From contig NZ_MAUD01000126.1 of NCBI RefSeq assembly GCF_001700515.1, positions 1 to 42,585 on the forward strand: a stretch of 42,585 bases of DNA, read 5' to 3'. A model generated the notes under the pieces. The model saw nothing but the letters and a program-made list of their open reading frames with translations, was not told the origin of the DNA and did no database searches. Below, in pieces: positions 1 through 7,711 of the stretch (position 1 is the first letter of the stretch; each line of letters starts with the position of its first letter). The translations under genes and the position numbers were made by a program. The DNA is from Streptomyces lushanensis. Its GTDB lineage: Bacteria > Actinomycetota > Actinomycetes > Streptomycetales > Streptomycetaceae.

Positions 1-447
1 TAAGGGACAGGGGTCCTGCTGGGCGGGGTCCTGCTGGGCGGGGTCCTGCTGGGCGGGCGCCGTCAGCTCGCACCGGGGCACAGGGGCCGCCGCTCGCGCG
101 GTCTCGGCCTGTGCGAGCTGCGCGCCGACCTGGGAGCGGACCGACCGGAGCTGGTCGATCAGCGCGTCCAGCTCCGTGAGCTTGCGGCGGTACACGGCGA
201 GCGAGGCGGGGCAGACGTCGCCGGCCGGGTGCCCGGCGCGCAGACACTCGACGAACGGCCGGGTCTCCTCCAGCTCGAACCCGAAGTCCTGGAGGGTCCG
301 GATCTGCCGGAGGAGCCGCAGATCGCTCTCGTCGTACGTGCGGTACCCGTTCACCGCGCGCCGTGCGGGCAGGAGCCCGCGGGACTCGTAGTACCGCAGA
401 GTCCGGGCGGTGGTCCCGGCCCGCTCCGCCAGCTCGCCGATTCTCAT
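1..447 (-). CDS. MerR family transcriptional regulator (3' end outside window)
   Basis: The frame starts at an ATG (445-447) with MRIGELAERAGTTARTLRYY, the classic MerR winged-helix start, and stays open to base 1, giving 149 codons with no stop. The N-terminal 70 residues are the DNA-binding domain. A helical dimerisation segment follows (around VYRRKLTELDALIDQL), then an Ala/Gln/Pro tail containing three AQQDP repeats. Cysteines occur in VECL, DVCP and PRCE, so metal or redox sensing is possible but not shown. The last codon visible is TTA, the rare Leu codon read by bldA tRNA in Streptomyces. A palindrome 16 bp upstream of the start is a likely operator. The MerR call is firm; the effector is unknown. 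Confidence 0.9.
   Translation of the reverse strand, partial: MRIGELAERAGTTARTLRYYESRGLLPARRAVNGYRTYDESDLRLLRQIRTLQDFGFELEETRPFVECLRAGHPAGDVCPASLAVYRRKLTELDALIDQLRSVRSQVGAQLAQAETARAAAPVPRCELTAPAQQDPAQQDPAQQDPCPL
10..54 (-). repeat. 15-bp tandem repeat, three copies, inside the MerR gene
   Basis: Three exact copies of a 15-bp unit encode AQQDP-AQQDP-AQQDP in the C-terminal tail of the MerR protein. Unit length is a multiple of three, so copy-number change would keep the frame. Confidence 0.85.
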
Positions 448-462
448 GTCCTCGACCGTAAT

Positions 463-482
463 CCTTGACGCCGACGTCAAGG
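463..482. promoter_or_regulatory. MerR-type operator palindrome
   Basis: CCTTGACG, 4-nt spacer, CGTCAAGG: a perfect 8+4+8 inverted repeat just upstream of the MerR start at 447. CTTGAC...GTCAAG arms are typical of MerR-family operators, so autoregulation is likely. On the minus strand TTGACG is a good -35 hexamer. Confidence 0.65.
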
Positions 483-576
483 CAAGGAGCCGGTTCCCCG
501 GAGGCGGGCCGCCGCCTTCAGGAGACGGACGGGCCGGGCCCATTGACGGCTCACCCGGCACGTCGTAAAAGACGTA

Positions 577-592
577 CTGAGAGCGCTCTCAG
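577..592. promoter_or_regulatory. LacI-family operator upstream of the GH16 gene
   Basis: CTGAGAGCGCTCTCAG is a perfect 16-bp palindrome about 90 bp upstream of the glucanase start. It closely resembles the GAGCGCTC-centred operators of Streptomyces LacI-family sugar repressors such as CebR. Control of the glucanase by an oligosaccharide-responsive LacI repressor encoded elsewhere is inferred. Confidence 0.7.
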
Positions 593-595
593 ATC

Positions 596-614
596 GATCG
601 GCGGTCCGCCGATC
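596..614. repeat. Inverted repeat in the GH16 leader
   Basis: GATCGGCGG, one base, CCGCCGATC: perfect 9+1+9 inverted repeat four bases after the LacI-type operator. It could be a second protein site or a DNA structure around the promoter; function unknown. Confidence 0.5.
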
Positions 615-680
615 CGGTCGGTGGACCGGATCCTCCCGGACCGGATCCTCCTCGGCACCATCCTCACCGGAGGCGTTTCC

Positions 681-2177
681 TTGAGAACGAGCCGCATCAG
701 ACGCACACCCCGTACCCGGCACACCCCCCGCACCCCCTTCCTCGCCGCGGCCCTCGCCCTGGCCGTCGCGCTGGCGGGCTTCATCGGGCTGACGGGCGCG
801 GGCAGCGCGCAGGGCGCCATCCCGCCCGCTCCCGGCTGGAACCTTCAGTGGAGTGACGACTTCAACGGCGCCGGCGGCACCTTGCCCTCCGCCGCCAACT
901 GGCAGATCGACACCGGTCACGGCTATCCCGGCGGGCCCGGCAACTGGGGCACGGGCGAGATACAGAACTACACCGCGAACCCGGACAATCTGAGCCTCGA
1001 CGGCGGGGGCAATCTCCGTATCACCCCGCTCAGGGACGGCGGGGGCAACTGGACCTCGGCCCGGATCGAGACCCGCCGCGCCGACTTCAAGGCCCCGGCG
1101 GGCGGCACCCTCCGTATCGAGGGCCGTATCCAGATGCCGAACGTCACCGGAACCGCCGCGCTCGGCTACTGGCCCGCCTTCTGGGCACTCGGCTCGCCGT
1201 ACCGCGGCAACTACTGGAACTGGCCGGGCACCGGCGAGTTCGACATCATGGAGAACGTCAACGGGATCAATTCCGTCTGGGGCGTGCTGCACTGCGGTGT
1301 CAGTCCGGGCGGTCCCTGCAACGAGACCACCGGTCTCGGCGCCAACCGCGCGTGCCCCGGCGCCAGTTGCCAGTCCGCCTTCCACACCTACCGCTTCGAG
1401 TGGGACCGCTCGGTCGCGCCCAACGAGCTGCGCTGGTACGTGGACGACCAGCTCTTCCACTCCGTGCGGCAGGACCGGGTCGACGCGGGCACCTGGGCCG
1501 ATATGACCGACCACGCCGGGTACTTCCTGCTGCTCAACGTGGCGATCGGCGGCGCCTTCCCGGACGCGCTCGGCGGACCGACGCCGACGGCGGCGACCGT
1601 TCCCGGCCGTCCCATGCTGGTCGACTACGTGGCCGTCTGGACCCGTGGCGGCGGCTCGACGCCGACGGACCCGCCCACCGACCCGCCGACCGATCCCCCG
1701 CCTTCGGGCTCCTCGACGCTGTACGCGCGCGCGGGCGCGGGCCTCGGCGACTCCACCGGCTCGGCCACCACGGCCACTCTCGCCACGGCGGGCGGCGCCA
1801 ACCACGACGGCACACCGCACAATCCGCAGGTCTTCACCTCCGGCGGAATCACCCGGACGTACAACGGCGGCCAGACGCAGTTCGACCTCTTCGTGGACTC
1901 GGGCGCGACGGTCGGCAACGGGCAGCAGATCAGGGTGAGTTACGACCGCACGGGCGACGGCACCTGGGACCGTACGGAGACATATCCGTACTTCGCGACC
2001 GATCCGGTCCCCGGCTACGAGCACTACACGCAGGCGAGCGGGCTCAAGTCGAGTACCGGCACCCACGGCGACCTGGTCAACGGCAAGGTCCGTATCGAGG
2101 TCTGGAACGCCATCGGCAACGGCACCAGCACACTCGGCATCGGCAACCAGTCGGTGATCCGGATCCCGTTCGGCTGA
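681..2177 (+). CDS. Secreted glycoside hydrolase family 16 beta-glucanase
   Basis: I chose the TTG at 681 because GGAGG lies at 669-673, seven bases upstream, and a signal peptide follows directly: Arg-rich n-region, then FLAAALALAVALAGFIGL and a cleavage region near GSAQGA. The frame stays open upstream to 465 but that part has no protein character. The 498-aa product has a GH16 domain (about residues 50-320) with catalytic motif GEFDIMEN (Glu186 nucleophile, Asp188, Glu191 acid/base). A Thr/Pro linker (TDPPTDPPTDPPP) leads to a C-terminal beta-rich module of about 145 residues, probably carbohydrate-binding; I did not assign its family. Likely role: extracellular endo-hydrolysis of beta-1,3-glucan (laminarin or fungal wall). 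Confidence 0.9.
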   Translation: MRTSRIRRTPRTRHTPRTPFLAAALALAVALAGFIGLTGAGSAQGAIPPAPGWNLQWSDDFNGAGGTLPSAANWQIDTGHGYPGGPGNWGTGEIQNYTANPDNLSLDGGGNLRITPLRDGGGNWTSARIETRRADFKAPAGGTLRIEGRIQMPNVTGTAALGYWPAFWALGSPYRGNYWNWPGTGEFDIMENVNGINSVWGVLHCGVSPGGPCNETTGLGANRACPGASCQSAFHTYRFEWDRSVAPNELRWYVDDQLFHSVRQDRVDAGTWADMTDHAGYFLLLNVAIGGAFPDALGGPTPTAATVPGRPMLVDYVAVWTRGGGSTPTDPPTDPPTDPPPSGSSTLYARAGAGLGDSTGSATTATLATAGGANHDGTPHNPQVFTSGGITRTYNGGQTQFDLFVDSGATVGNGQQIRVSYDRTGDGTWDRTETYPYFATDPVPGYEHYTQASGLKSSTGTHGDLVNGKVRIEVWNAIGNGTSTLGIGNQSVIRIPFG

Positions 2178-2250
2178 TCCCGGGCCCACCGGCCGGCCGG
2201 ACCGGCGGACGGATTCGACCGGCGCACGGGTCCGGCCGGCGGACGGGCTC

Positions 2251-2286
2251 GACCGGCTCGTACGGACGTCTCCGTACGAGCCGGTC
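2251..2286. terminator. Bidirectional terminator between GH16 and lipoprotein genes
   Basis: A 16-bp perfect stem (2251-2266 with 2271-2286) closes a CGTC loop. It lies between two convergent genes and would stop transcription from both sides. There is no U-tract, which is usual in Streptomyces. Confidence 0.85.
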
Positions 2287-2307
2287 CCGGTCCCGGCACG
2301 CGTCCTG

Positions 2308-2847
2308 TCAGACCCGCGTGCGGACGAGACCGATGAGCTCGGCCATGGCCGGGCGGTCGGACTCGTCCGTGACGCTCGTGACGACCTGGAGCGTGCAGGC
2401 CCGGTCGCCCACCGCGAAGTCGGCCGCGTTGCCGGAGCCGAAGCTGATCCCGTCGGTGCCGGAGGCCGACTGGTCCGGGGCGGCCGTGCCGGGTGAGCCG
2501 ATGCTCAACGTGACGGAGTGGTAGGTGTCGGGGTTCTCCCACAGACACACGCTCTCCCCCACCCCGGAATCAGGCCGACCGCCGTCGTTCTCGCCGATGA
2601 CCGGCGTGATCTCCGCGGGCTTGAGCAGCGCGCACGCGTCGACCTTCTCGGCCGGCGCCGCGGCACCGGCTTCCTTGGTGGCCGATGCGCCGGAAGAGCG
2701 GTCGTCGGGGGACCGCGTGCTCGTGTCCGAGCCGCACGCGGCCAGCGCCGGCACCAGGACCACCAGACAGACCGCTGCCAGAGATGAACGCCTCACGGCC
2801 GTACGGTTGTCACGGGTGCGCGTGCTTCCGCGGTTCGTCCTATACAT
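2308..2847 (-). CDS. DUF3558-like lipoprotein
   Basis: The ATG at 2847 has a G-rich ribosome site (GGGGG) a few bases upstream and is followed by a basic region and the lipoprotein signal SLAAVCLVVLVPALAACGSD, with a lipobox ending LAAC. The 179-aa product is thus predicted to be lipid-anchored outside the membrane. After a Ser/Thr/Asp spacer comes DACALLKPAEITPVIGE and later CLWENP and ACTLQV, the spaced cysteines and 'CALL-P-EI' pattern of actinobacterial DUF3558 proteins. Function of the family is not established. It is monocistronic here, convergent with the glucanase across a strong terminator. Confidence 0.8.
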   Translation of the reverse strand: MYRTNRGSTRTRDNRTAVRRSSLAAVCLVVLVPALAACGSDTSTRSPDDRSSGASATKEAGAAAPAEKVDACALLKPAEITPVIGENDGGRPDSGVGESVCLWENPDTYHSVTLSIGSPGTAAPDQSASGTDGISFGSGNAADFAVGDRACTLQVVTSVTDESDRPAMAELIGLVRTRV

Positions 2848-3006
2848 GTAAACCCCCACATGGTCGGCCCCGGACCCCGGGGACAACCTCAAGGACGGTC
2901 TCGTCCGAGACGTGGGTTGCGGCAGCGCGTGCCAGTCACGTGCGGGAACTGTCACCGGACGGCCACCGCTCCCGTGGCGCGGCGGCGGCCCCGCCGCGCG
3001 CCCTGT

Positions 3007-3573
3007 TCAGCCCCCGGGACTCAGTCCCGCCACGGCCAGCCGGAACAGCCGGTCCGCCTCGCCTGCGGGATCGGGCTGATGCTCCGTGGCCAGGGCGATA
3101 CCGACGATCAGGGTGATCAGATCGGCGAAGGTGACGCTCGTCGCCACCGCGCCGTCCCGCGCGGCGCGGCGGAGCAGCGGGGCCGCCGCCGCCTCCAGCA
3201 ACGCCGAGCAGGAGTTCACCTGCTCCGAGCCGGGCCCGGCGCCCTCGGGAGCCAGTACGGGCGCCAGCCCTCGGGCGGAGGCGGAGTAGGCGACCACGTC
3301 ACCCAGCCAGTCCAGCAGCGCGCTCCGGCTGTCGTCCGCGCCCGCCAGGTCGCGGGCGCGGACGCACAGGGCCTCGATCCGGTTCCGGGAGACCGCCTCC
3401 AGCAGTGCGCGGCGGGTGGGGAAGTGGCGGCGCACGGTCGCCGAACCGACCCCCGCGGTGCGGGCGATCTGCTCCAGGGAGGCGTTGACGCCGCGTGCGG
3501 CGACCTCCTCCTCGGCCACGGCGAGGATGCGCGCGTAGTTGCGCCTGGCGTCCGCGCGCTGCTGGGCGGGCAT
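3007..3573 (-). CDS. TetR family transcriptional regulator
   Basis: 188 aa, ATG at 3573 preceded by GGAGG at good distance. The N-terminal helix-turn-helix is clear: LAVAEEEVAARGVNASLEQI, then ARTAGVGSATVRRHFPTRRALLEAV. The remaining all-helical part is the ligand-binding and dimerisation region. It diverges from the NmrA-type oxidoreductase at 3675, and the 101-bp gap holds two copies of the same palindrome. It very likely represses itself and that neighbour; the ligand is unknown but may be a substrate of the oxidoreductase. Confidence 0.92.
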   Translation of the reverse strand: MPAQQRADARRNYARILAVAEEEVAARGVNASLEQIARTAGVGSATVRRHFPTRRALLEAVSRNRIEALCVRARDLAGADDSRSALLDWLGDVVAYSASARGLAPVLAPEGAGPGSEQVNSCSALLEAAAAPLLRRAARDGAVATSVTFADLITLIVGIALATEHQPDPAGEADRLFRLAVAGLSPGG

Positions 3574-3594
3574 GGCGCCACCTCCGGTTCCATT

Positions 3595-3650
3595 AAATGG
3601 CGGGCCCCGCCGTATTGTATCGTGCAGAGAAACGGCGGGCCCCGCCGTTT
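3595..3650. promoter_or_regulatory. Paired TetR operators between divergent genes
   Basis: Site 2 (3630-3650) is AAACGGCGGG, one base, CCCGCCGTTT: perfect 10+1+10. Site 1 (3595-3615) shares the core GGCGGGCCCCGCCG with slightly degenerate ends. Centres are 35 bp apart. The pair fills the gap between the TetR and NmrA-type starts, so it should control both promoters. Confidence 0.8.
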
Positions 3651-3674
3651 ACCGAGGGCACCCCGAGGAGCATC

Positions 3675-4598
3675 ATGTCCACCGATTCCGCACCCGTCCT
3701 GGTCACCGGCGCCACCGGCAGACAGGGCGGCGCCACCGCCCGCGCCCTGCTCGCGGCGGGCGTTCCCGTCCGCGCCCTGGTCCGCGACCCGGCCACCGGC
3801 CGCGCCAGGGCCGTCGAGGCGCTCGGCGCCGAACTGGTCACCGGCGACCTCCGCGACCGCGAGTCCGTGATCCGGGCCGCCGAGGGCGCCCGCGCCGTCT
3901 TCTCCGTACAGATGCCGGGCATGACCGAGGACGGCTTCGACTTCGCCGGCGAGACCGCCCAGGGCGTCAACCTCGTCGAGGGCGCGAAGGCCGCCGGAGT
4001 ACCGCAGTTCGTGCACACGTCCGTCTCCGGCGCCGACCGGCGCACCGAGGCTCCCGGCTGGGCCGAGGGCCGCTGGGCGTCGATGGAACCCACCCTCGGC
4101 GCCAAGACCGCGATCCAGGACCGGGTCCGCGCGGCCGGCTTCGCCCACTGGACACTCATCAAGCCGGGCTTCTTCATGGAGAACTTCCTGCCGTCCATGG
4201 CGTTCCTCTTCCCGCGCGGGATCGAGGGCGGCATCGTGTCCGTCCTGAAACCCGCCACCCGGCTCTCCCTCGCGGCGGTGGAGGACATCGGCAGGGCCGC
4301 CGCGGCGGCCCTCACCGCGCCGGAGCGGTTCGGCGGGATCGAGCTGGAGCTGGCGAGCGACTACCTGTCGATGGCGGAGATCGCCGAGGTCCTCTCCCGC
4401 GCGCTGGGCACCCCGCTGTCCGCGCCGGACATGACCGTGGAGGAGGCTCTCGCCGCGGGCATGCCGGGGATGGGCGCCTCGCACGAGTGGATGAACGTGG
4501 TCGGCCAGCCGGCCCGCCCCGAGTACGCGAGAGACCTCGGCATCCCCCTCACCAGCTTCGAGGAATGGGCACGGGAGCACATGCGGGCCACGGCCTGA
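3675..4598 (+). CDS. NmrA-like NAD(P)-binding oxidoreductase
   Basis: 307 aa from ATG 3675, with GAGGAG just upstream. It begins VLVTGATGRQGGATARALLA, the Gly-rich NAD(P)-binding motif of atypical short-chain dehydrogenases of the NmrA/HSCARG group. Later motifs (FVHTSVSGADRR, WTLIKPGFFMENFLP) also fit NmrA-like and SDR_a5 proteins. Members bind NADPH and act as quinone/carbonyl reductases or redox sensors; I cannot assign a substrate. The divergent TetR gene and shared operators suggest induction by a small electrophilic or aromatic compound, which is inference. Confidence 0.85.
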   Translation: MSTDSAPVLVTGATGRQGGATARALLAAGVPVRALVRDPATGRARAVEALGAELVTGDLRDRESVIRAAEGARAVFSVQMPGMTEDGFDFAGETAQGVNLVEGAKAAGVPQFVHTSVSGADRRTEAPGWAEGRWASMEPTLGAKTAIQDRVRAAGFAHWTLIKPGFFMENFLPSMAFLFPRGIEGGIVSVLKPATRLSLAAVEDIGRAAAAALTAPERFGGIELELASDYLSMAEIAEVLSRALGTPLSAPDMTVEEALAAGMPGMGASHEWMNVVGQPARPEYARDLGIPLTSFEEWAREHMRATA

Positions 4599-4810
4599 CC
4601 CGGCGCCCGGCGCCCGCCGGCCGGCCCGCGGGTCGGCCGGTCGTACGGCCGGAAGGGATCCGGCAGAGACGGCGGAGGGGACGGGCACTCCAAAGGGTGG
4701 CCGATTACCCATTTGCCGCGTGCGGGGCATATACGCGAAATAGGGGAGGTAATTATGCATTGCTGACAACCGCGCCGTTCCTAACGAACGTGCCCGTCCT
4801 GGAGTAGGCG

Positions 4811-6016
4811 ATGACCGAAATCGGCGAAACAACCACCTGTCCGTTCGACTTCAGCGAAGGCCTGGAATTCGATCCCCTGCTCACGGAGCTCATGTCCAGG
4901 AATCCGGTGACCCGGATCCGGCTGCCCTACGGTGACGCGGACGCGTGGCTGGTCACGGGGTTCGAGGGGGTGCGGCAGGTGACCACCGATCACCGGTTCA
5001 GCCGGGCGGCGATCACCGGCCGGAACTATCCGCGGCTGACGCCGGAGCCGATCGTCTCGCCCGAGTCGATCAATGTCATCGATCCGCCCCGGAGCACCCG
5101 GCTGCGCAAGCTGGCCTCGCAGGCGTTCACCAAGCGGCATGTGGACCGGATGCGACCGGCGGTCGAGGGCATCGCCGCCGGGCTGCTCGACGAGATGGCC
5201 GAGCACGGTTCGCCCGCCGATCTGGTGAGCCATCTCTCGGACCGGCTCCCCCAGCACACCATCTGCGAGCTGCTGGGCATCGCGCCCGAGGACCGGCCCG
5301 GCATGCAGGAGTACGCGCACCAGTTGCTCTCCACCGGTCCGGAGACCCAGCAGGCCGCGGCGCACGCGAAGTCGGCTCTGCGCGAGTACTTCGGCGGGCT
5401 CGTCACCGAGCGGCGGCGCAGTCCCGGTGACGATCTGATCAGCACCCTGGCCGCCGCGAAGGAGGGCGACGACGCCTTCGACGACCAGGATCTGGCCGTC
5501 ATGGCGCTGACGCTCATGCTGAGCGGGCACGACACCGCGACCTGCGAGATCAGCAATATCGCGTACATCCTGCTGAACCGGCCCGATCTGATGGAGCAGG
5601 TACGGAGCCGGCCCGAGGAGCTGACACGGGTCCTGGACGAACTGCTCCGCTTCATCCCGTTCCGCAAGGGCGTCGGCATCCCGCGGATCGCCACCGAGGA
5701 CGTGGAGATCGAGGGTGTGACGATCCGGGCGGGCGACTTCGTCCATGTCTCGTACCTGACCGCGAACCGCGATCCGAAGCGCTTCACGGACCCGGACGTC
5801 ATCGACCCGGACCGTACGCCGACCCCGCACATGACCTTCGGCTGGGGCGGACACCGGTGCATCGCCGCGCCGTTGGCGATGGTGGAGCTGGAGGCGGCGA
5901 TCGGCGGCCTGGTGAACCGCTTTCCACGGCTGCGGCTGGCGGTGCCGGTCGAGGAGGTGCGCTGGGACACGGAGACGATCCGGCGGTTCCCCGTCGCGCT
6001 GCCGGTGGCGTGGTAG
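4811..6016 (+). CDS. Cytochrome P450
   Basis: 401 aa, the normal size of a soluble bacterial P450. ATG 4811 follows GGAG. All signature motifs are visible: the I-helix oxygen-activation motif SGHDTATCE (Thr242), the K-helix ExxR (Glu277-Arg280), and the heme-thiolate loop FGWGGHRCIA with Cys350. The residue two after the Cys is Ala rather than Gly, a variant tolerated in the family. Class I bacterial P450s need ferredoxin and reductase; none is nearby, so it must use partners from elsewhere. There is no biosynthetic cluster around it, so the substrate is unknown. Its 212-bp upstream gap holds a GC-rich stretch that may terminate the previous gene. Confidence 0.95.
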   Translation: MTEIGETTTCPFDFSEGLEFDPLLTELMSRNPVTRIRLPYGDADAWLVTGFEGVRQVTTDHRFSRAAITGRNYPRLTPEPIVSPESINVIDPPRSTRLRKLASQAFTKRHVDRMRPAVEGIAAGLLDEMAEHGSPADLVSHLSDRLPQHTICELLGIAPEDRPGMQEYAHQLLSTGPETQQAAAHAKSALREYFGGLVTERRRSPGDDLISTLAAAKEGDDAFDDQDLAVMALTLMLSGHDTATCEISNIAYILLNRPDLMEQVRSRPEELTRVLDELLRFIPFRKGVGIPRIATEDVEIEGVTIRAGDFVHVSYLTANRDPKRFTDPDVIDPDRTPTPHMTFGWGGHRCIAAPLAMVELEAAIGGLVNRFPRLRLAVPVEEVRWDTETIRRFPVALPVAW

Positions 6017-6079
6017 AGGCGGACACGGACGGGCCCCGCACAGCGCCATGAGCCCCGCTCCCACCCTCACGCCGGGAGG

Positions 6080-7381
6080 TCACCAGCGCGGAACCGCCGG
6101 CGTCGTCCACTGCGGGTGGGCCACCCGCATCGCCGCCGCGTCGTCGCGGTCGCGCAGGCCGCCGTCGTCGTCCAGCCACCGCCGGTGCAGTACGGCGAGG
6201 CGGTCGCGGTCGAGTTCGACACCGAGTCCGGGAGCGTCCGGGACGTCGAGGCGGCCGTCGGTGAAGGTGAGCCGCTCCTTCGACTCGTCCGTGACGACGT
6301 CCTCGGTCTGCCACGGATAGTGGCTGTCGCAGGCGTAGTCGAGATTGGGGACGGTGGCGGCGACATGGGTCATCGCGGCCAGGCTGATCCCGAGATGGGT
6401 GTTGGAGTGCATGGACATGCCGACGCCGAAGGTGCGGCAGATCGCGGCGAGTTCGCGGGTGTTGCGCAGTCCGCCCCAGTAGTGGTGGTCGCTCAGCACC
6501 ACCTGGACCGCACCCGTGGTGAACGCCTCGCGGATCTCGGCGAACGTGGTGACACACATGTTGGTGGCGAGCGGGACCCGGGCGCGGGCGGCGACCTCGG
6601 CCATGTTCCGTGTGCCGCTGGTGGGATCCTCCAGATATTCGAGGACGTCACGCAGCTCGTCGGCGACCTTGAGCGAAGTCTCCACGGACCAGGCGCCATT
6701 GGGGTCCAGCCGCAGTGGCCGGCCGGGGAAGCGCTCGGCCAGGGCGCGTACGGCGGCGATCTCCTCGGCCGGTTCGTACACACCGCCCTTGAGCTTGAAC
6801 GAGGTGAACCCGTAGTCGCGGGCGAAGCGTTCGGCCTGAGCCACCACACCGGCCGGATCCACGGCGGCGCCCCAGTCGTCGGTCCCGCCGGCGCCGTTCG
6901 GATGCCCGGCCCAGCGGTAGAAGAGGTACGCGCTGTATTCGACACGGTCGCGGACCTTGCCGCCGAGCAGCCCGTGCACGGGGATACCGGCCGTCCTGCC
7001 CCACGCGTCCAGGCACGCCACCTCGAAGGCGGAGACGACCGAGAGCCGCAGCTTGTCGGCGGTCTGCACACCCCGAAGCCCGCCGACGTCGACGGAGTCG
7101 TCCACCCGGGAGGCGTCGACGGCCACCTGACCGGCCAGCGCGAACAGCCCGTTGAGATCGGTGACCCGGAGTCCGGGCAGCCGCTCCGCCAACGGCCGTG
7201 CCAGCTCCAGGTACCTCGTGTCCCCGTACGTCTCACCGATCCCCGTCACGCCGTCGGCGGTGACCACCTCCACGATCAGCCGCGGGGTGTAGGGCTGGTG
7301 CACGCCCTGGGTGTTGAGCAGCGGCGGATCGGTCACGAGGATCGGCGTGAGCCTGACCTCGGCGATGGTCGGACCGGCCAT
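6080..7381 (-). CDS. gudD: Glucarate dehydratase (enolase superfamily)
   Basis: 433 aa from ATG 7381, chosen over an ATG ten codons upstream because GGAGGGAG lies at proper distance. Enolase-superfamily residues: Lys196-Leu-Lys198 (FKLKGG), metal ligands Asp226 (LDPNGA), Glu251 (YLEDP) and Asn274 (ATNMCVT), and the His325/Asp298 pair (MSMHSNTHLGIS; LSDHHYWGG). The N-terminal TPILVTDPPLLN and GIGETYGD are typical of glucarate dehydratases. The reaction removes water from D-glucarate to give 5-keto-4-deoxyglucarate. No aldolase or other glucarate-pathway gene is adjacent. The next gene, dctA, has the same strand but a 330-bp gap separates them. Confidence 0.92.
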   Translation of the reverse strand: MAGPTIAEVRLTPILVTDPPLLNTQGVHQPYTPRLIVEVVTADGVTGIGETYGDTRYLELARPLAERLPGLRVTDLNGLFALAGQVAVDASRVDDSVDVGGLRGVQTADKLRLSVVSAFEVACLDAWGRTAGIPVHGLLGGKVRDRVEYSAYLFYRWAGHPNGAGGTDDWGAAVDPAGVVAQAERFARDYGFTSFKLKGGVYEPAEEIAAVRALAERFPGRPLRLDPNGAWSVETSLKVADELRDVLEYLEDPTSGTRNMAEVAARARVPLATNMCVTTFAEIREAFTTGAVQVVLSDHHYWGGLRNTRELAAICRTFGVGMSMHSNTHLGISLAAMTHVAATVPNLDYACDSHYPWQTEDVVTDESKERLTFTDGRLDVPDAPGLGVELDRDRLAVLHRRWLDDDGGLRDRDDAAAMRVAHPQWTTPAVPRW

Positions 7382-7472
7382 GGAGCGTCTCCCTCCGCGG
7401 ATTCCATCCACGTACGGAGATGCAGGCTACGGATGTGAACACCCGCCGTCAATGCGGCCTGGGGGCGGGCGG

Positions 7473-7502
7473 TTCCGTCCTCAATCGCCGGACGGGCTGG
7501 AT
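7473..7502. repeat. Streptomyces intergenic repeat, copy 1
   Basis: 30 bp with core TCCTCAATCGCCGGACGGGC. It matches copy 2 at 28 of 30 positions. Its core is familiar as a very common dispersed intergenic element in Streptomyces chromosomes (recollection, not a search). Confidence 0.75.
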
Positions 7503-7557
7503 TTCGCCCGCACCCGGGCGGCCGTGCCGTCCGGAGACCCGGCACCGGGGCCGGCCG

Positions 7558-7587
7558 TTCCGTCCTCAAACGCCGGACGGGCCGGAT
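7558..7587. repeat. Streptomyces intergenic repeat, copy 2
   Basis: Core TCCTCAAACGCCGGACGGGC in the same orientation as copy 1, 85 bp further on. Confidence 0.75.
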
Positions 7588-7711
7588 GTGCCCCGCCGTC
7601 AGGCGGGGAATGAGGACCGGCCCGGACGGGAGGGGTTCCGTGCGGGCCGGTCCTGGGGAAGGCCGAGGTTGGGGGAGGGGGCCTCGGCCGAGGTCGTCGC
7701 CGGGGCCGCGG

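Larger units (their letters stand above)
7382..7711. other. 330-bp intergenic stretch between dctA and gudD
   Basis: This holds the gudD ribosome site and presumably its promoter at the left side, then two copies of an abundant Streptomyces intergenic repeat and a GC-rich tail. I see no convincing gene. Confidence 0.6.

Noticed and set aside
465..680. Upstream extension of the GH16 frame
   Set aside because: It runs through an operator palindrome and lacks conservation-like composition; the TTG at 681 has a ribosome site and signal peptide.
477..2189. Long minus-strand open frame opposite the GH16 gene
   Set aside because: Mirror frame of a gene with intact catalytic motifs; no ribosome site or protein family features.
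5834..5890. Ala instead of Gly after the P450 heme Cys as a sign of an inactive enzyme
   Set aside because: The family signature allows Gly, Ala or Asp at this position and all other motifs are intact.
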